Origin: an uncultured Sphingomonas sp.
GTDB lineage: Bacteria; Pseudomonadota; Alphaproteobacteria; Sphingomonadales; Sphingomonadaceae
Length of the DNA stretch: 64,000 bases
Reading direction: 5' to 3'
Assembly: GCF_936927845.1 (NCBI RefSeq)
Contig: NZ_CAKZHV010000059.1
Coordinates: 243,557-307,556 of the forward strand
Shown: piece by piece, positions 25,835 to 34,587 of the stretch
How the letters are laid out: each line of letters opens with the position of its first letter
How positions within the stretch are numbered: the first letter of the stretch is position 1
The notes under the pieces: model-generated
Databases searched by the model: none
Seen by the model: the letters and a program-made list of their open reading frames with translations, nothing else
What the model was told of the DNA's origin: nothing
Program-made: the position numbers and the translations under genes

Positions 25835-26431
25835 TTGGTGGAGCGAGTGGATGGTGCGCACAACCGAGCCGACCGCGGGACGCACGCGGTGACCGCGATC
25901 GCGCTGCTCGCCGTCGTTGCTGCGCTGACGCTCGTCCGCATCGGCTGGAACGGCGCGCGCGGACTAGCGCTGCTCGGCTGGGCGCTGGCGCTCGTGGCGC
26001 TCACGGCATTGGCGTGGCAGGACGGCGCCTGGGGGCTGGCGGTCGGCGTCGTCACCGGCATGGGTGTGGCGCTTGCCTGCGTCCTCCACGCCGGCTGGAC
26101 CTCGCCCGCGCGCAGCCTGCGTGCCCCGCGCGAGGCGCCCGCGATCTCGATCCCGCATCACCGGCGCGACCTCATCCGCCGCCTCGCCGTGTTCGCACTG
26201 GCCGTGCCCGTCGCCTTTGCGGCGGCACAATGGCTCGCGTTCGGTGTCCAGGCCGCGATCCGCGGCGGCGCGGCGCTCGACAGCGACGCGGTGGTGCTGA
26301 CCCTGTTCCTGCAACCCGTGATCTGGACCGCGCTGCTGACGGTGCAGCTTACCCGCGCGCGACCGTCGCAGATGGTCGCGGCCCCGCTCATCGCCGCGAT
26401 GGCGGGCACGATGCTGTGGGGCGCAGCGTGA
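25835..26431 (+). CDS. Membrane protein of a PepSY-type iron-uptake pair
   Basis: Up to 198 aa with about five hydrophobic segments and a hydrophilic middle loop (RSLRAPREAPAISIPHHRRD). It overlaps the start of the PepSY protein gene by 4 bp (GTGA), so the two act together. In other proteobacteria such small polytopic proteins precede PepSY proteins in siderophore/iron loci, but I do not recognise the exact family. The start is unclear: GTG 25835 is the longest, GTG 25886 would remove a non-hydrophobic leader. Confidence 0.65.
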   Translation: MVERVDGAHNRADRGTHAVTAIALLAVVAALTLVRIGWNGARGLALLGWALALVALTALAWQDGAWGLAVGVVTGMGVALACVLHAGWTSPARSLRAPREAPAISIPHHRRDLIRRLAVFALAVPVAFAAAQWLAFGVQAAIRGGAALDSDAVVLTLFLQPVIWTALLTVQLTRARPSQMVAAPLIAAMAGTMLWGAA

Positions 26432-27915
26432 GCGCCCCGCCCGTCTCGCCGCGCGACACGCTGGTGAAACGCGCTCTGGGCGGCCACGCCGCGATCGGGC
26501 TGCTCGCCAGCGCGCTGATCTACATCATCTGCCTGAGCGGCACCCTGGTCGTGATACACGATCGCTGGCAACGCTGGGAACAACCCGACGCGCCGGAGAT
26601 GACCGCGCTATCGCCCGCCGCGGTACAGACCGCGGTCACCGCGGCGCTCGCACGCGAGGCAGGCAAGCCCGCGACCACGCACCTTTACGTGCGGATGCCG
26701 AGTGCCGAGCTGCCGCGCGCCACCGTGATGACCGACTCGGGTGGCTGGTACGTCGATGCGGGCGGGCGGATCGTCGCGCGCGAGGGCCACGCCTGGACCG
26801 ACTTCCTGATCGCGATGCACGAATATCTGCATCTGCCGATGACCTGGGGAATGGTCCTGGTCGGCGCGCTGGGCGTGATGTTGTGTGCGCTGGTGACGAC
26901 GGGCGTGCTGGCGCATCCGCGCATCGTCCGCGACGCCTTTTCCCTGCGCACGCGCCACGACCCCCAACTCGCGGGCGCTGACTGGCACAATCGGCTGGGC
27001 GTGTGGACGCTGCCGTTCGTGCTCGCGGTCGCGCTGACCGGCGCGTTCATCGGGCTCGGCAGCGTCGGCACGACGATGCTGGCGAAGGCATATACCGGCG
27101 GCGACACGCTCAAGGTCTACGCGCACATCTTCGGCCACGAGCCACCGTCGAACCCCGCCCCCGCGCCCATCGCTGACGCGGCCGCGGCGATGCGTACCCT
27201 TGAGGCGCGCGTGCCGGGTGCCGCGCCGACCTACGTCATCGTCCACGAACCGTTGACCGCGGGGCAGCATGTCCAGATCCTCGTCGCGCACCCGCGCCGG
27301 CTGATCTACGGCGAGAGCTACTTCTTCGATCACTCGGGTGTGTTCCATTCCAAGGCCGGGCTGTCGGACGGCGCGATCGGGCAACAGGTCGCCGCCTCGT
27401 CGTACAACCTGCATTTCGGCAACTTCGCCGGGCTGCCGGTCGAGCTCGCCTACATGCTGATGGGGCTGGCGCTGTGCGCGATCACCGCGACGGGAAACAC
27501 GTTGTGGCTGGAAAAGCGCCGGCGGCGCGGACTCGGCGGCGAGCGGTTGCGCGCGGCCTGGGCGATGACCGTGTGGGGATCGGCGACGCTGATCGTCTGG
27601 GCGGTCTGGCTGCGCGCGATGCTGGGGGCCGAAGCGCCGCTCGCGCTCGCGTTCTGGAGCGCGTTCGCCGCCGCAGTGGTGGTTGCGATCCTCTATCCGC
27701 GCATTGCCGACGCGGCGGCGCTGCGATGGGTCTGCGCGGGGTCGGTCCTGTTGACCGCGATCGGGCACCTTGCGCTGGTGCAGCCGACAATCGCTGAGCC
27801 GATCGTCATCGACCTGATCGCGATCGGACTGTCGGTACCGCTTCTTCTGTGGGGCGTGCGCGGGCGCGAACGTGCCGCGCGGACCAGCCTCAGCGCCGAC
27901 CCGACACCCGCCTGA
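26428..27915 (+). CDS. PepSY-associated TM helix domain protein
   Basis: A 495-aa inner-membrane protein of the PepSY_TM (PiuB-like) family, linked in other bacteria to iron-siderophore handling, possibly ferric reduction in the periplasm. The first TM (IGLLASALIYIICLSGTLVVI) is followed by a PepSY-like periplasmic segment, His-containing TMs (MHEYLHLPMTWG, DWHNRLGVWTLPF, LHFGNFAG) that could bind haem, and several C-terminal TMs. Starts with GTG overlapping the upstream gene's stop. No TonB receptor is directly adjacent, although two occur 3-7 kb downstream. Confidence 0.82.
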   Translation: MSAPPVSPRDTLVKRALGGHAAIGLLASALIYIICLSGTLVVIHDRWQRWEQPDAPEMTALSPAAVQTAVTAALAREAGKPATTHLYVRMPSAELPRATVMTDSGGWYVDAGGRIVAREGHAWTDFLIAMHEYLHLPMTWGMVLVGALGVMLCALVTTGVLAHPRIVRDAFSLRTRHDPQLAGADWHNRLGVWTLPFVLAVALTGAFIGLGSVGTTMLAKAYTGGDTLKVYAHIFGHEPPSNPAPAPIADAAAAMRTLEARVPGAAPTYVIVHEPLTAGQHVQILVAHPRRLIYGESYFFDHSGVFHSKAGLSDGAIGQQVAASSYNLHFGNFAGLPVELAYMLMGLALCAITATGNTLWLEKRRRRGLGGERLRAAWAMTVWGSATLIVWAVWLRAMLGAEAPLALAFWSAFAAAVVVAILYPRIADAAALRWVCAGSVLLTAIGHLALVQPTIAEPIVIDLIAIGLSVPLLLWGVRGRERAARTSLSADPTPA

Positions 27916-27918
27916 TCC

Positions 27919-28542
27919 TCACGCCTCGGGCGCGTCCTGCGGGTGATGCGGGGTCAGGATCAGCGTGCGGCCCTCGACCCGCCAGCTCTTCAACCGCGAC
28001 AGGAAGTTCATGCCGAGCACGTCGATGTTGCCGAACGCGGGCGACACGACAACGGCGAGGTCGCGCGCCACCACGTTGCCGAAGCGCAGTTCGTTGACCT
28101 CGCCCGTCTCGGCCCGGATCGCACCGTTGGCGGTCTGCAGCACGACCGGGAACAGCGCCGGCTTGACCTCGACGCCTGCCGCAGCGGCGGTGTCGGGCGA
28201 CAGCGCGGTGATCGTCGCACCGCTGTCGACCAGCAGCCGCCGCTCGGTCCCGCCGATTGTTGCGCGGACATAGAAATGCCCGTCGGGCGACATCCGGATG
28301 CGCGTTTCCTCGCCCGCGACCTGCTGGCTCTCGATGTTGAGCGCGGCGGCGAGCCGTCCCATCCACGGATCGAACCGCTCGCGCTGCGCGACCACCATGT
28401 AGAGCAGCCCGGCGAGCCCCGCCCAGACCGCAAGCGAGACAAGCGTGCGCAGCACCGGCACCCGCCTCGCGATCACCGAGGCGACCAGCAGCACGCCGAT
28501 CAGGATGTAGAAATGGGTGTTGCCCGCGAAATCAGTCGTCAT
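27919..28542 (-). CDS. Retropepsin-like aspartic protease, TIGR02281 type
   Basis: A 207-aa protein with two N-terminal TM segments followed by a clan-AA aspartic protease domain. The single catalytic motif LVDSGATITALS is in the middle, and LGMNFLSRL near the C-terminus matches the second conserved element of the family; such proteins act as dimers. The ATG at 28542 is chosen because the hydrophobic segment begins shortly after. It is convergent with the PepSY gene, with only 3 bp between them. Confidence 0.85.
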   Translation of the reverse strand: MTTDFAGNTHFYILIGVLLVASVIARRVPVLRTLVSLAVWAGLAGLLYMVVAQRERFDPWMGRLAAALNIESQQVAGEETRIRMSPDGHFYVRATIGGTERRLLVDSGATITALSPDTAAAAGVEVKPALFPVVLQTANGAIRAETGEVNELRFGNVVARDLAVVVSPAFGNIDVLGMNFLSRLKSWRVEGRTLILTPHHPQDAPEA

Positions 28543-28795
28543 CGTGCGCCCGATATAGGAAGCCGCCGCATCCGCCCCAATGACCCGATTGGCTGGCATC
28601 GCCCGCGCGCGGCCGCTATGTTGCCCGACGATGATGCCGTGTCATTTCCTCGCGCGAACTAGCACCGCCCCGGTGACCCCGGGGTCGATCGACGCGCGCG
28701 CCTGACCGGCGGCGCCCCCGATACGTTCGTGCGCCCTCTTCCGCCGGGCGCGCTTCCGCCATAAGCGACACATGAATTTTCTTCAGGATCGTTCC

Positions 28796-30790
28796 ATGAC
28801 CACCATCTCGATCACGCTGCCCGACGGTTCGGTTCGCGAGGTCGCACCCGGCACCACGCCCGCCGAGATCGCCGCCTCGATCGGCCCCGGCCTCGCCAAG
28901 GCGGCGATCGCCGCGCGCGTTGACGGCGAGCTGCGCGACATCACCCGCCCGTTGACGCAGGACGCGCGGCTCGCGCTCGTCACGCAGAAGGACGAGGCCG
29001 ACGCGCTCGAACTCGCGCGCCACGACCTCGCGCACGTGATGGCGGAGGCGGTGCAGCATCTGTTCCCGGGCACGCAGATCACCTTCGGCCCGGCGACCGA
29101 CGACGGCTTCTACTACGATTTCGCGGCGAAAGATCGTCCCTTCACCGACGACGACCTGCCCGCGATCGAGGCGGAGATGCGCCGCATCATCGCGAAGAAC
29201 GAGCCGTTCACGCGCGAGGTGTGGACGCGCGAGCAGTTGATCGAGACGTGGCGCGCCCAAGGCGAGACGTTCAAGGCCGAGTGGGCGGCCGAACTGCCCG
29301 ACGGTGAGGAACTGACGATCTACCGTCAGGGCGAGTGGCTCGACATGTGCCGCGGGCCGCACATGGCCTCGACCGGCAAGCTCGATCCGGCCGCGTTCAA
29401 GCTGACGCGCGTGTCGGGCGCCTATTGGCGCGGCGACCAGAAGAACGCGATGCTTTCGCGCATCTACGGCACCGGCTGGTTGAACAAGAAGCAGCTCGAC
29501 CAGCATCTGTTCATGCTGGAGGAAGCCGCCAAGCGCGACCATCGCAAGATCGGGCAGGAGATGGACCTGTTCCACCTCCAATCGGAGGCGCAGGGCTCGG
29601 TGTTCTGGCACCCAAAGGGTTTCGTGCTTTGGCGGCAGATGGAGGCCTATATGCGCCGCCGGCTGGACGCCGCCGACTATGCCGAGGTCAAGACGCCGCA
29701 GTTGATGGACGCGCGGCAGTGGGAGCAGTCGGGCCACTGGGGCAAGTACCGCGAGAACATGTTCGTGGTGCCCGACGAGATTCCGAATACCGAGGACGAG
29801 GGTGCGGTCCTGACCGGCGACGCCGATCTGATGGCGCTCAAACCGATGAACTGCCCCGCGCACGTGCTGATCTTCAAGCAGGGAATCAAATCGTACCGCG
29901 ATCTGCCGATCCGCATGGCGGAGTTCGGCTGCTGCCATCGCAACGAGCCGCACGGGGCGCTGCACGGCATCATGCGCGTACGCCAGTTCACGCAGGACGA
30001 CGCACACATCTTCGTGCGCGAGGACCAGTTGGTCGAGGAAGTGCGCAAGTTCTGCGAGCTGCTCGACAGCGTGTACCGTGACCTGGGGTTCGAGGATTAC
30101 GCGGTGAAGCTGGCGCTGCGCCCCGAGAAGCGCTTCGGCTCCGACGAGATGTGGGACAAGGCGGAGGCCGAGCTGCGCGAAGCGGTGCAGGTGTCGAGCC
30201 TGTCAGACACGATCAAGGCCAAGTTCGAGGAATTGCCGGGCGAAGGCGCCTTCTACGCGCCGAAGCTCGAGTTCCATCTGACCGACGCGATCGGGCGGAC
30301 GTGGCAGGTCGGCACGATCCAGTCCGATCGCGTGCTGCCCGAGCGGCTGGATGCGGCGTACGTCGGCGAGGACGGCAACCGTCACCGTCCCGTCATGCTC
30401 CACCGCGCCATCCTGGGCACGTTCGAGCGCTTCATCGGCATCCTGATCGAGCATCATGCCGGGCGCTTCCCGCTGTGGCTCGCGCCGGTGCAGGTCGTGG
30501 TGGCGACGATCGTCAGCGACGCCGACGACTACGCGCTGGAGGTCGCAGCCGAGCTGCGCGCCGCCGGGCTGCGGGTCGAGACTGATCTGCGCAACGAGAA
30601 GATCAACTACAAGGTGCGCGAGCATTCGGTCGCCAAGGTGCCCGTCTTGCTGGTCGTCGGCAAGCGCGAGGCGGATGAGGGCAATGTCGCGGTGCGCCGC
30701 CTGGGCAGCCAGGGACAGGAGATCGTCACGCTCGCCGACATCACCCAGCGGCTGACCGAGGAGGCGCGCGCGCCCGATCTGGCGCGCTGA
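28796..30790 (+). CDS. thrS: Threonine--tRNA ligase
   Basis: Class II aminoacyl-tRNA synthetase charging tRNA-Thr, 664 aa. All domains are present: N-terminal TGS (ITLPDGSVREVAPGTTPAEIA), editing/SAD domain with HDLAHVMAEA and the metal-binding Cys/His (DMCRGPHM), catalytic core with motif 2 (HRNEPHGALHGIMRVRQFTQDDAHIF) and motif 3 (MLHRAILGTFERFIGILIEH), and the anticodon-binding C-terminus. ATG 28796 has AGGATC upstream; ATG 28772 has no ribosome site. Normally infC follows directly; here a TonB receptor lies between them. Confidence 0.97.
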   Translation: MTTISITLPDGSVREVAPGTTPAEIAASIGPGLAKAAIAARVDGELRDITRPLTQDARLALVTQKDEADALELARHDLAHVMAEAVQHLFPGTQITFGPATDDGFYYDFAAKDRPFTDDDLPAIEAEMRRIIAKNEPFTREVWTREQLIETWRAQGETFKAEWAAELPDGEELTIYRQGEWLDMCRGPHMASTGKLDPAAFKLTRVSGAYWRGDQKNAMLSRIYGTGWLNKKQLDQHLFMLEEAAKRDHRKIGQEMDLFHLQSEAQGSVFWHPKGFVLWRQMEAYMRRRLDAADYAEVKTPQLMDARQWEQSGHWGKYRENMFVVPDEIPNTEDEGAVLTGDADLMALKPMNCPAHVLIFKQGIKSYRDLPIRMAEFGCCHRNEPHGALHGIMRVRQFTQDDAHIFVREDQLVEEVRKFCELLDSVYRDLGFEDYAVKLALRPEKRFGSDEMWDKAEAELREAVQVSSLSDTIKAKFEELPGEGAFYAPKLEFHLTDAIGRTWQVGTIQSDRVLPERLDAAYVGEDGNRHRPVMLHRAILGTFERFIGILIEHHAGRFPLWLAPVQVVVATIVSDADDYALEVAAELRAAGLRVETDLRNEKINYKVREHSVAKVPVLLVVGKREADEGNVAVRRLGSQGQEIVTLADITQRLTEEARAPDLAR

Positions 30791-30928
30791 CATCACGCCA
30801 GACCGGCGGCGCGCACCCGCCGGTCCGGCGCGCATGGATCAACAAAGCGCGTGACTTTCCCTGCGCGACCGCTAACCGCCGCGCCCTCCAGCGGCGCACA
30901 GATGCCGCGGTCACCAGGGAACGCATCC

Positions 30929-33670
30929 ATGTACCGACCCGCCTTCGCGGCCAGCCTGCTCTCGTCCGCGCTGCTGCTCGCCCTTCCCGCCGCCGCGCAG
31001 CAGTCGCCAGTGGGGCAGGATGGGGATCAGCCCGTCGCCGCCGCCGAGCCGGGCGACGTCGTCGTCACCGCGACGCGGCGCAGCGAGCGGCTGTCGGACG
31101 TGCCGATCGCGATCACCGCGATCTCGGGTGAGACGCTCGCGGCGACGGGCGCGGTAGACCTGCGCGGGATCGACCAGGTCGCGCCCTCGCTGCTCGTGTC
31201 GGGTGCGACCAGCGAGGCGAACTTCACCGCGCGCATCCGCGGCATCGGGACGGTCGGCGAGAATCCGGGGCTGGAAAGCTCGGTCGGGCTGTTCGTCGAC
31301 GGCGTCTATCGTGCGCGCAGCGGCGTCGGGCTGACCGAATTGGGCGAGGTCGACCGCGTCGAGGTGCTGCGCGGGCCGCAAGGGACACTGTTCGGGCGCA
31401 ACTCGACCGCGGGCACGATCAGCATCGTCACACGCGCGCCCGAACTCGGTCGCACGGACGCGCATGGCTCGATCAGCTACGGCAATTACGATTACCTGCG
31501 CGTCGACGGCGCGGTGAACTTGGCCGTAGGGCAGACGGCCGCCTTGCGCGTCGATGGCGTGTGGCAGCAGCGCGACGGCTTCATTCGCCAGCTCACCCCG
31601 GGCGAGCCCGACATCCAGGACCGCGACCGCTGGCTGATGCGCGGACAGCTCGCCTGGGCGCCGAGCGACGCGTTGTCGGTGCGCCTCATCGCCGACTATG
31701 CCGAGCGTCACGAGAATTGCTGCAACGGTACGTTGCTCGGCCCCGTGCGCAACCTGACCCGCACCGATCCCGCCGGTGGAGCGGTCGCGGTCGGCGCCAA
31801 CACGCTTCTGCCGCTGCTCCAGGCACTCGGCGCGAACTACCAGCTGCCGCCCAGGGGCGAGCGCTTCGCCTTCGCCACCTCGACCAGCGCGGGCGTGCCG
31901 TACCGGTCGGACGTGCGCGACTGGGGCGTGTCGGGCGAGGTGAACTGGCGTTTGGGCGGCGCGACGCTGACGTCGATCACCGCGTGGCGCGATTACAAGA
32001 ACCGGATGGGGCAGGACAACGACTTCAACCGTCTCGACCTGCTCGACCGGCAGGACCTCGACCGGCGTTTCCGTAACTTCTCGCAGGAACTCCGCCTCGC
32101 CGGGCGCGCGTTCGACGGACGGCTCGACTGGCTGGTCGGCGGTTATTACGGCAACGAGAAGCTGAACGTCGACGACGACCAGCGTTACGGGCAGGATTAC
32201 ACCCGCTTCGCCAATTGCATCATCGCGACTTCGTTTGCCGCGTCGGGTGCGGGGCAGGTGAACCTCGCCTCCCCCACCTGCTCGACCGCGCCGTCGAGCG
32301 TGTTCGCGGGCTATGACGCGGTTGCGCGACAGCTGAACGCCGCCCCGCTCGTCGGCACCGGCGCGAACGACGGCAACTTCACGCAGGTCAGCCGCAATTG
32401 GGCGCTGTTCACGCACAACACGCTGGCGATCGTTCCCGATCGCCTGTTTGCCACCATCGGCGTACGCTACACCGACGAGCACAAGCGGGTCCGTGCCGAT
32501 TACCGCGCCACCAACACGCTGTGCCCCGCGCTGCTCAACTCCTCGCTCCAGTCGCTCGCCGGGCTCGCCTGCGTGGTGAACGGCGCAGGGATCGATATTC
32601 CGCAGGGCACGCCCGGCTCGACCTTCGACGACGGGCAGTGGACCGGCACCGCGGTGCTGGGGTTCAAGCCGGTGACAAGCGTCCTGCTCTACGCTTCCGC
32701 CTCGCGCGGGTACAAGGCAGGCGGGTTCAATCTCGATTTCTCCGGGCTCGATCGCCCGTGCTTCGCAGGGGCCGGCACCGCGGCGCAAGCGGCGGCGTGC
32801 ACCGCGCTGCTCGCGCGCGCGGCGAACGCGCCCGGCAACGGCCGCGCCGAAGTGGCGGACCTCGCCTATGCGAGCGAGAAGGTGACCGCCTACGAACTGG
32901 GCGCAAAGTGGAACGGGCGCGGCATCGACGTGAACGTCGCCGCGTTCCATCAGGTGTTCAGCGGCTACCAGCTCAACACCTACAATGGGACGAGCTTCGA
33001 GGTCGCAAATATTCAGTCGTGCCGCGATCCGCTGAACCGCGCCGACACCGATGCGTCCGCGGCGACGGGTGCGTGCGCGCCCGACCGGCTCCGTCCGGGC
33101 GTGCTTTCGACCGGCGTCGAGCTGGAGGGCATTATCCGCCCTGCGCGCGATGTCGCGGTCAACCTGGGGCTGACCTACGCGCACACGCGCTACCGCCAGG
33201 ATCTCGTCGGCACCGGCGGGCGACCGCTGTCGCCGGTGCTGTTCCAATTACCCGACCACGATCTGTCCAACGCGCCCGAGGTCGTCACCACCGCGGGTAT
33301 CGGCTGGACGCCCGCGATCGGCACCCGCGGGCTGACGGGGCTCGTCTACCTGGATGTCAGGATGCAGAGCGACACCAACACCGGCTCCGACCTCGATATC
33401 GAAAAGGTGCAGGACGCATTCGCGGTCGTGAACGGGCGCGTCGGCCTGTACGGCGCGAACAAGCGCTGGGGCGTCGAAATCTGGGCGCAGAACCTGCTGG
33501 ACGAGCGCTACTTCCAGCTCGCCTCCGACATACCCGCTCAAGGATCGGGTACGTTTCGCAGCGTCCAGCAGGCTGCCTCCGGTGGCTTCGCGGGCAGCGC
33601 GAACCAGTTGTTCATCGGCTTCCCGGGCGAGCCGCGCACCTACGGCGTGACGCTGCGCGGCAGCTTCTAG
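30929..33670 (+). CDS. TonB-dependent receptor inserted between thrS and infC
   Basis: Outer-membrane receptor of 913 aa. A signal peptide (MYRPAFAASLLSSALLLAL, cleaved near AAAQQ) precedes a TonB-box-like DVVVTATRRSERLSDVP and the plug with EVLRGPQGTLFGRNSTAGTISIVT. The barrel has several Cys pairs in loops and ends TYGVTLRGSF. It closely resembles the receptor at 34588-37377 in order of landmarks (for example GTVGENPGLESSV vs GTVGDNPGLESSV; GGFNLDFS vs GGYNLDRS), so the two are paralogues. ATG 30929 follows CCAGGGAA. Substrate unknown. Confidence 0.9.
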   Translation: MYRPAFAASLLSSALLLALPAAAQQSPVGQDGDQPVAAAEPGDVVVTATRRSERLSDVPIAITAISGETLAATGAVDLRGIDQVAPSLLVSGATSEANFTARIRGIGTVGENPGLESSVGLFVDGVYRARSGVGLTELGEVDRVEVLRGPQGTLFGRNSTAGTISIVTRAPELGRTDAHGSISYGNYDYLRVDGAVNLAVGQTAALRVDGVWQQRDGFIRQLTPGEPDIQDRDRWLMRGQLAWAPSDALSVRLIADYAERHENCCNGTLLGPVRNLTRTDPAGGAVAVGANTLLPLLQALGANYQLPPRGERFAFATSTSAGVPYRSDVRDWGVSGEVNWRLGGATLTSITAWRDYKNRMGQDNDFNRLDLLDRQDLDRRFRNFSQELRLAGRAFDGRLDWLVGGYYGNEKLNVDDDQRYGQDYTRFANCIIATSFAASGAGQVNLASPTCSTAPSSVFAGYDAVARQLNAAPLVGTGANDGNFTQVSRNWALFTHNTLAIVPDRLFATIGVRYTDEHKRVRADYRATNTLCPALLNSSLQSLAGLACVVNGAGIDIPQGTPGSTFDDGQWTGTAVLGFKPVTSVLLYASASRGYKAGGFNLDFSGLDRPCFAGAGTAAQAAACTALLARAANAPGNGRAEVADLAYASEKVTAYELGAKWNGRGIDVNVAAFHQVFSGYQLNTYNGTSFEVANIQSCRDPLNRADTDASAATGACAPDRLRPGVLSTGVELEGIIRPARDVAVNLGLTYAHTRYRQDLVGTGGRPLSPVLFQLPDHDLSNAPEVVTTAGIGWTPAIGTRGLTGLVYLDVRMQSDTNTGSDLDIEKVQDAFAVVNGRVGLYGANKRWGVEIWAQNLLDERYFQLASDIPAQGSGTFRSVQQAASGGFAGSANQLFIGFPGEPRTYGVTLRGSF

Positions 33671-33780
33671 CGCGCCGGTCGGCGACCGCGCGCGACGCGC
33701 GAGGTCGCGGGCACGAAGGAATGCGCCGAACATCTTCCGATTTTGCGCACGAAAGCTTATATCGGGGGAAGTGAATCAAC

Positions 33781-33796
33781 AGGAGAAGTATCTATC
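33781..33796 (+). promoter_or_regulatory. Shine-Dalgarno site pointing to an ATC start of infC
   Basis: AGGAG at 33781-33785 lies 8 nt before ATC (33794-33796), the ideal distance. The next in-frame ATGs (33806, 33809) are 20 nt or more away. Non-canonical AUU/AUC/AUA starts on infC allow autoregulation by IF3 in other bacteria. Confidence 0.65.
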
Positions 33797-34339
33797 CGTC
33801 CGCCCATGATGCGCCGCCCCATGCAGGCGCCGCCGATGAACGGCCCTCGCTTCAACGAGTGGATCCAGAGCCAGAAGGTCCGCGTGATCGATCACGAGGG
33901 CGAGAATCTCGGCGTCATGTACACGCGCGAAGCGATGGCGCAGGCCAAGGAAGTCGGGCTCGACCTGGTCGAGGTGTCCCCCAATGCGGACCCGCCCGTC
34001 GCCAAGTTCCTCGACGTCGGCAAGTTCAAGTACGAGGCGCAGAAAAAGGCGAACGCCGCGCGCAAGAGCCAGAAGACGCAGGAGATCAAGGAGATCAAGA
34101 TGCGTCCGAACATCGACGACCATGATTACGACACCAAGATGAAGAAGGTGGTCGAGTTCATCGAGGAAGGCGACAAGGTGAAGGTCACGATGCGCTTCCG
34201 CGGTCGCGAGTTGAGCCACGGCTCGCTCGGCATGGCGGTGCTGCAACGCGTGGCCGAGGCGACCAACGAGATCGCCAAGGTCGAGGCCTATCCGCGCATG
34301 GAAGGCCGCCAGATGCTGATGGTGCTGTCGCCGAAATAA
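33794..34339 (+). CDS. infC: Translation initiation factor IF-3
   Basis: IF3 binds the 30S subunit and discriminates start codons and initiator tRNA. The 181-aa protein has the N-domain (GPRFNEWIQSQKVRVIDHEG, EVGLDLVEVSPNADPPV), a Lys-rich linker (KKANAARKSQKT) and the C-domain (IKMRPNIDDHDY, VKVTMRFRGRE, MEGRQMLMVLSPK). I place the start at ATC 33794 because it alone is correctly spaced from AGGAG; ATG 33806 would need a 20-nt gap. A perfect 10-bp GC hairpin follows the stop (34347-34375). Confidence 0.93.
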   Translation: MRPPMMRRPMQAPPMNGPRFNEWIQSQKVRVIDHEGENLGVMYTREAMAQAKEVGLDLVEVSPNADPPVAKFLDVGKFKYEAQKKANAARKSQKTQEIKEIKMRPNIDDHDYDTKMKKVVEFIEEGDKVKVTMRFRGRELSHGSLGMAVLQRVAEATNEIAKVEAYPRMEGRQMLMVLSPK

Positions 34340-34346
34340 AGTTGAC

Positions 34347-34375
34347 GCGCGCCGGCCGGATCACCGCCGGCGCGC
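34347..34375 (+). terminator. GC-rich hairpin after infC
   Basis: Perfect 10-bp arms (34347-34356 and 34366-34375) with a 9-nt loop. No T-run follows, so termination is possible but not assured. Confidence 0.4.
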
Positions 34376-34493
34376 CATACCCGCGGCTCGACCGCGTGCG
34401 TTCCGTAGCGTCATGCCAGCCACGGCGCCGACGCTGCCCCTGACATTTTCCGTCCCCACTGTTGCACGCGCGCTACACATGCGCCGCTTTCGC

Positions 34494-34526
34494 TTACGCG
34501 ACGCGTAAGTTTTGCTAGACGCGTAA
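34494..34526. promoter_or_regulatory. Operator-like inverted repeat with an extra half-site
   Basis: TTACGCGACGCGTAA (34494-34508) is a 7-1-7 perfect inverted repeat; ACGCGTAA recurs at 34519-34526, 18 bp further on. The cluster lies 62-94 bp before the TonB receptor start, where a regulator controlling it would bind. Confidence 0.5.
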
Positions 34527-34587
34527 AATCTCCGGCATAGAAGCTGGCCCAAACCCAATATTCAAAATTCTGGGAGAGGCTGTTTCA

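Noticed and set aside
30911..33247. A 778-codon minus-strand frame opposite the TonB receptor
   Set aside because: Shadow of a receptor with a clear signal peptide, plug and barrel; no similarity to a protein family.
34347..34375. Strong intrinsic terminator after infC
   Set aside because: The hairpin is perfect but has no T-run, so I list it only as a possible terminator at low confidence.
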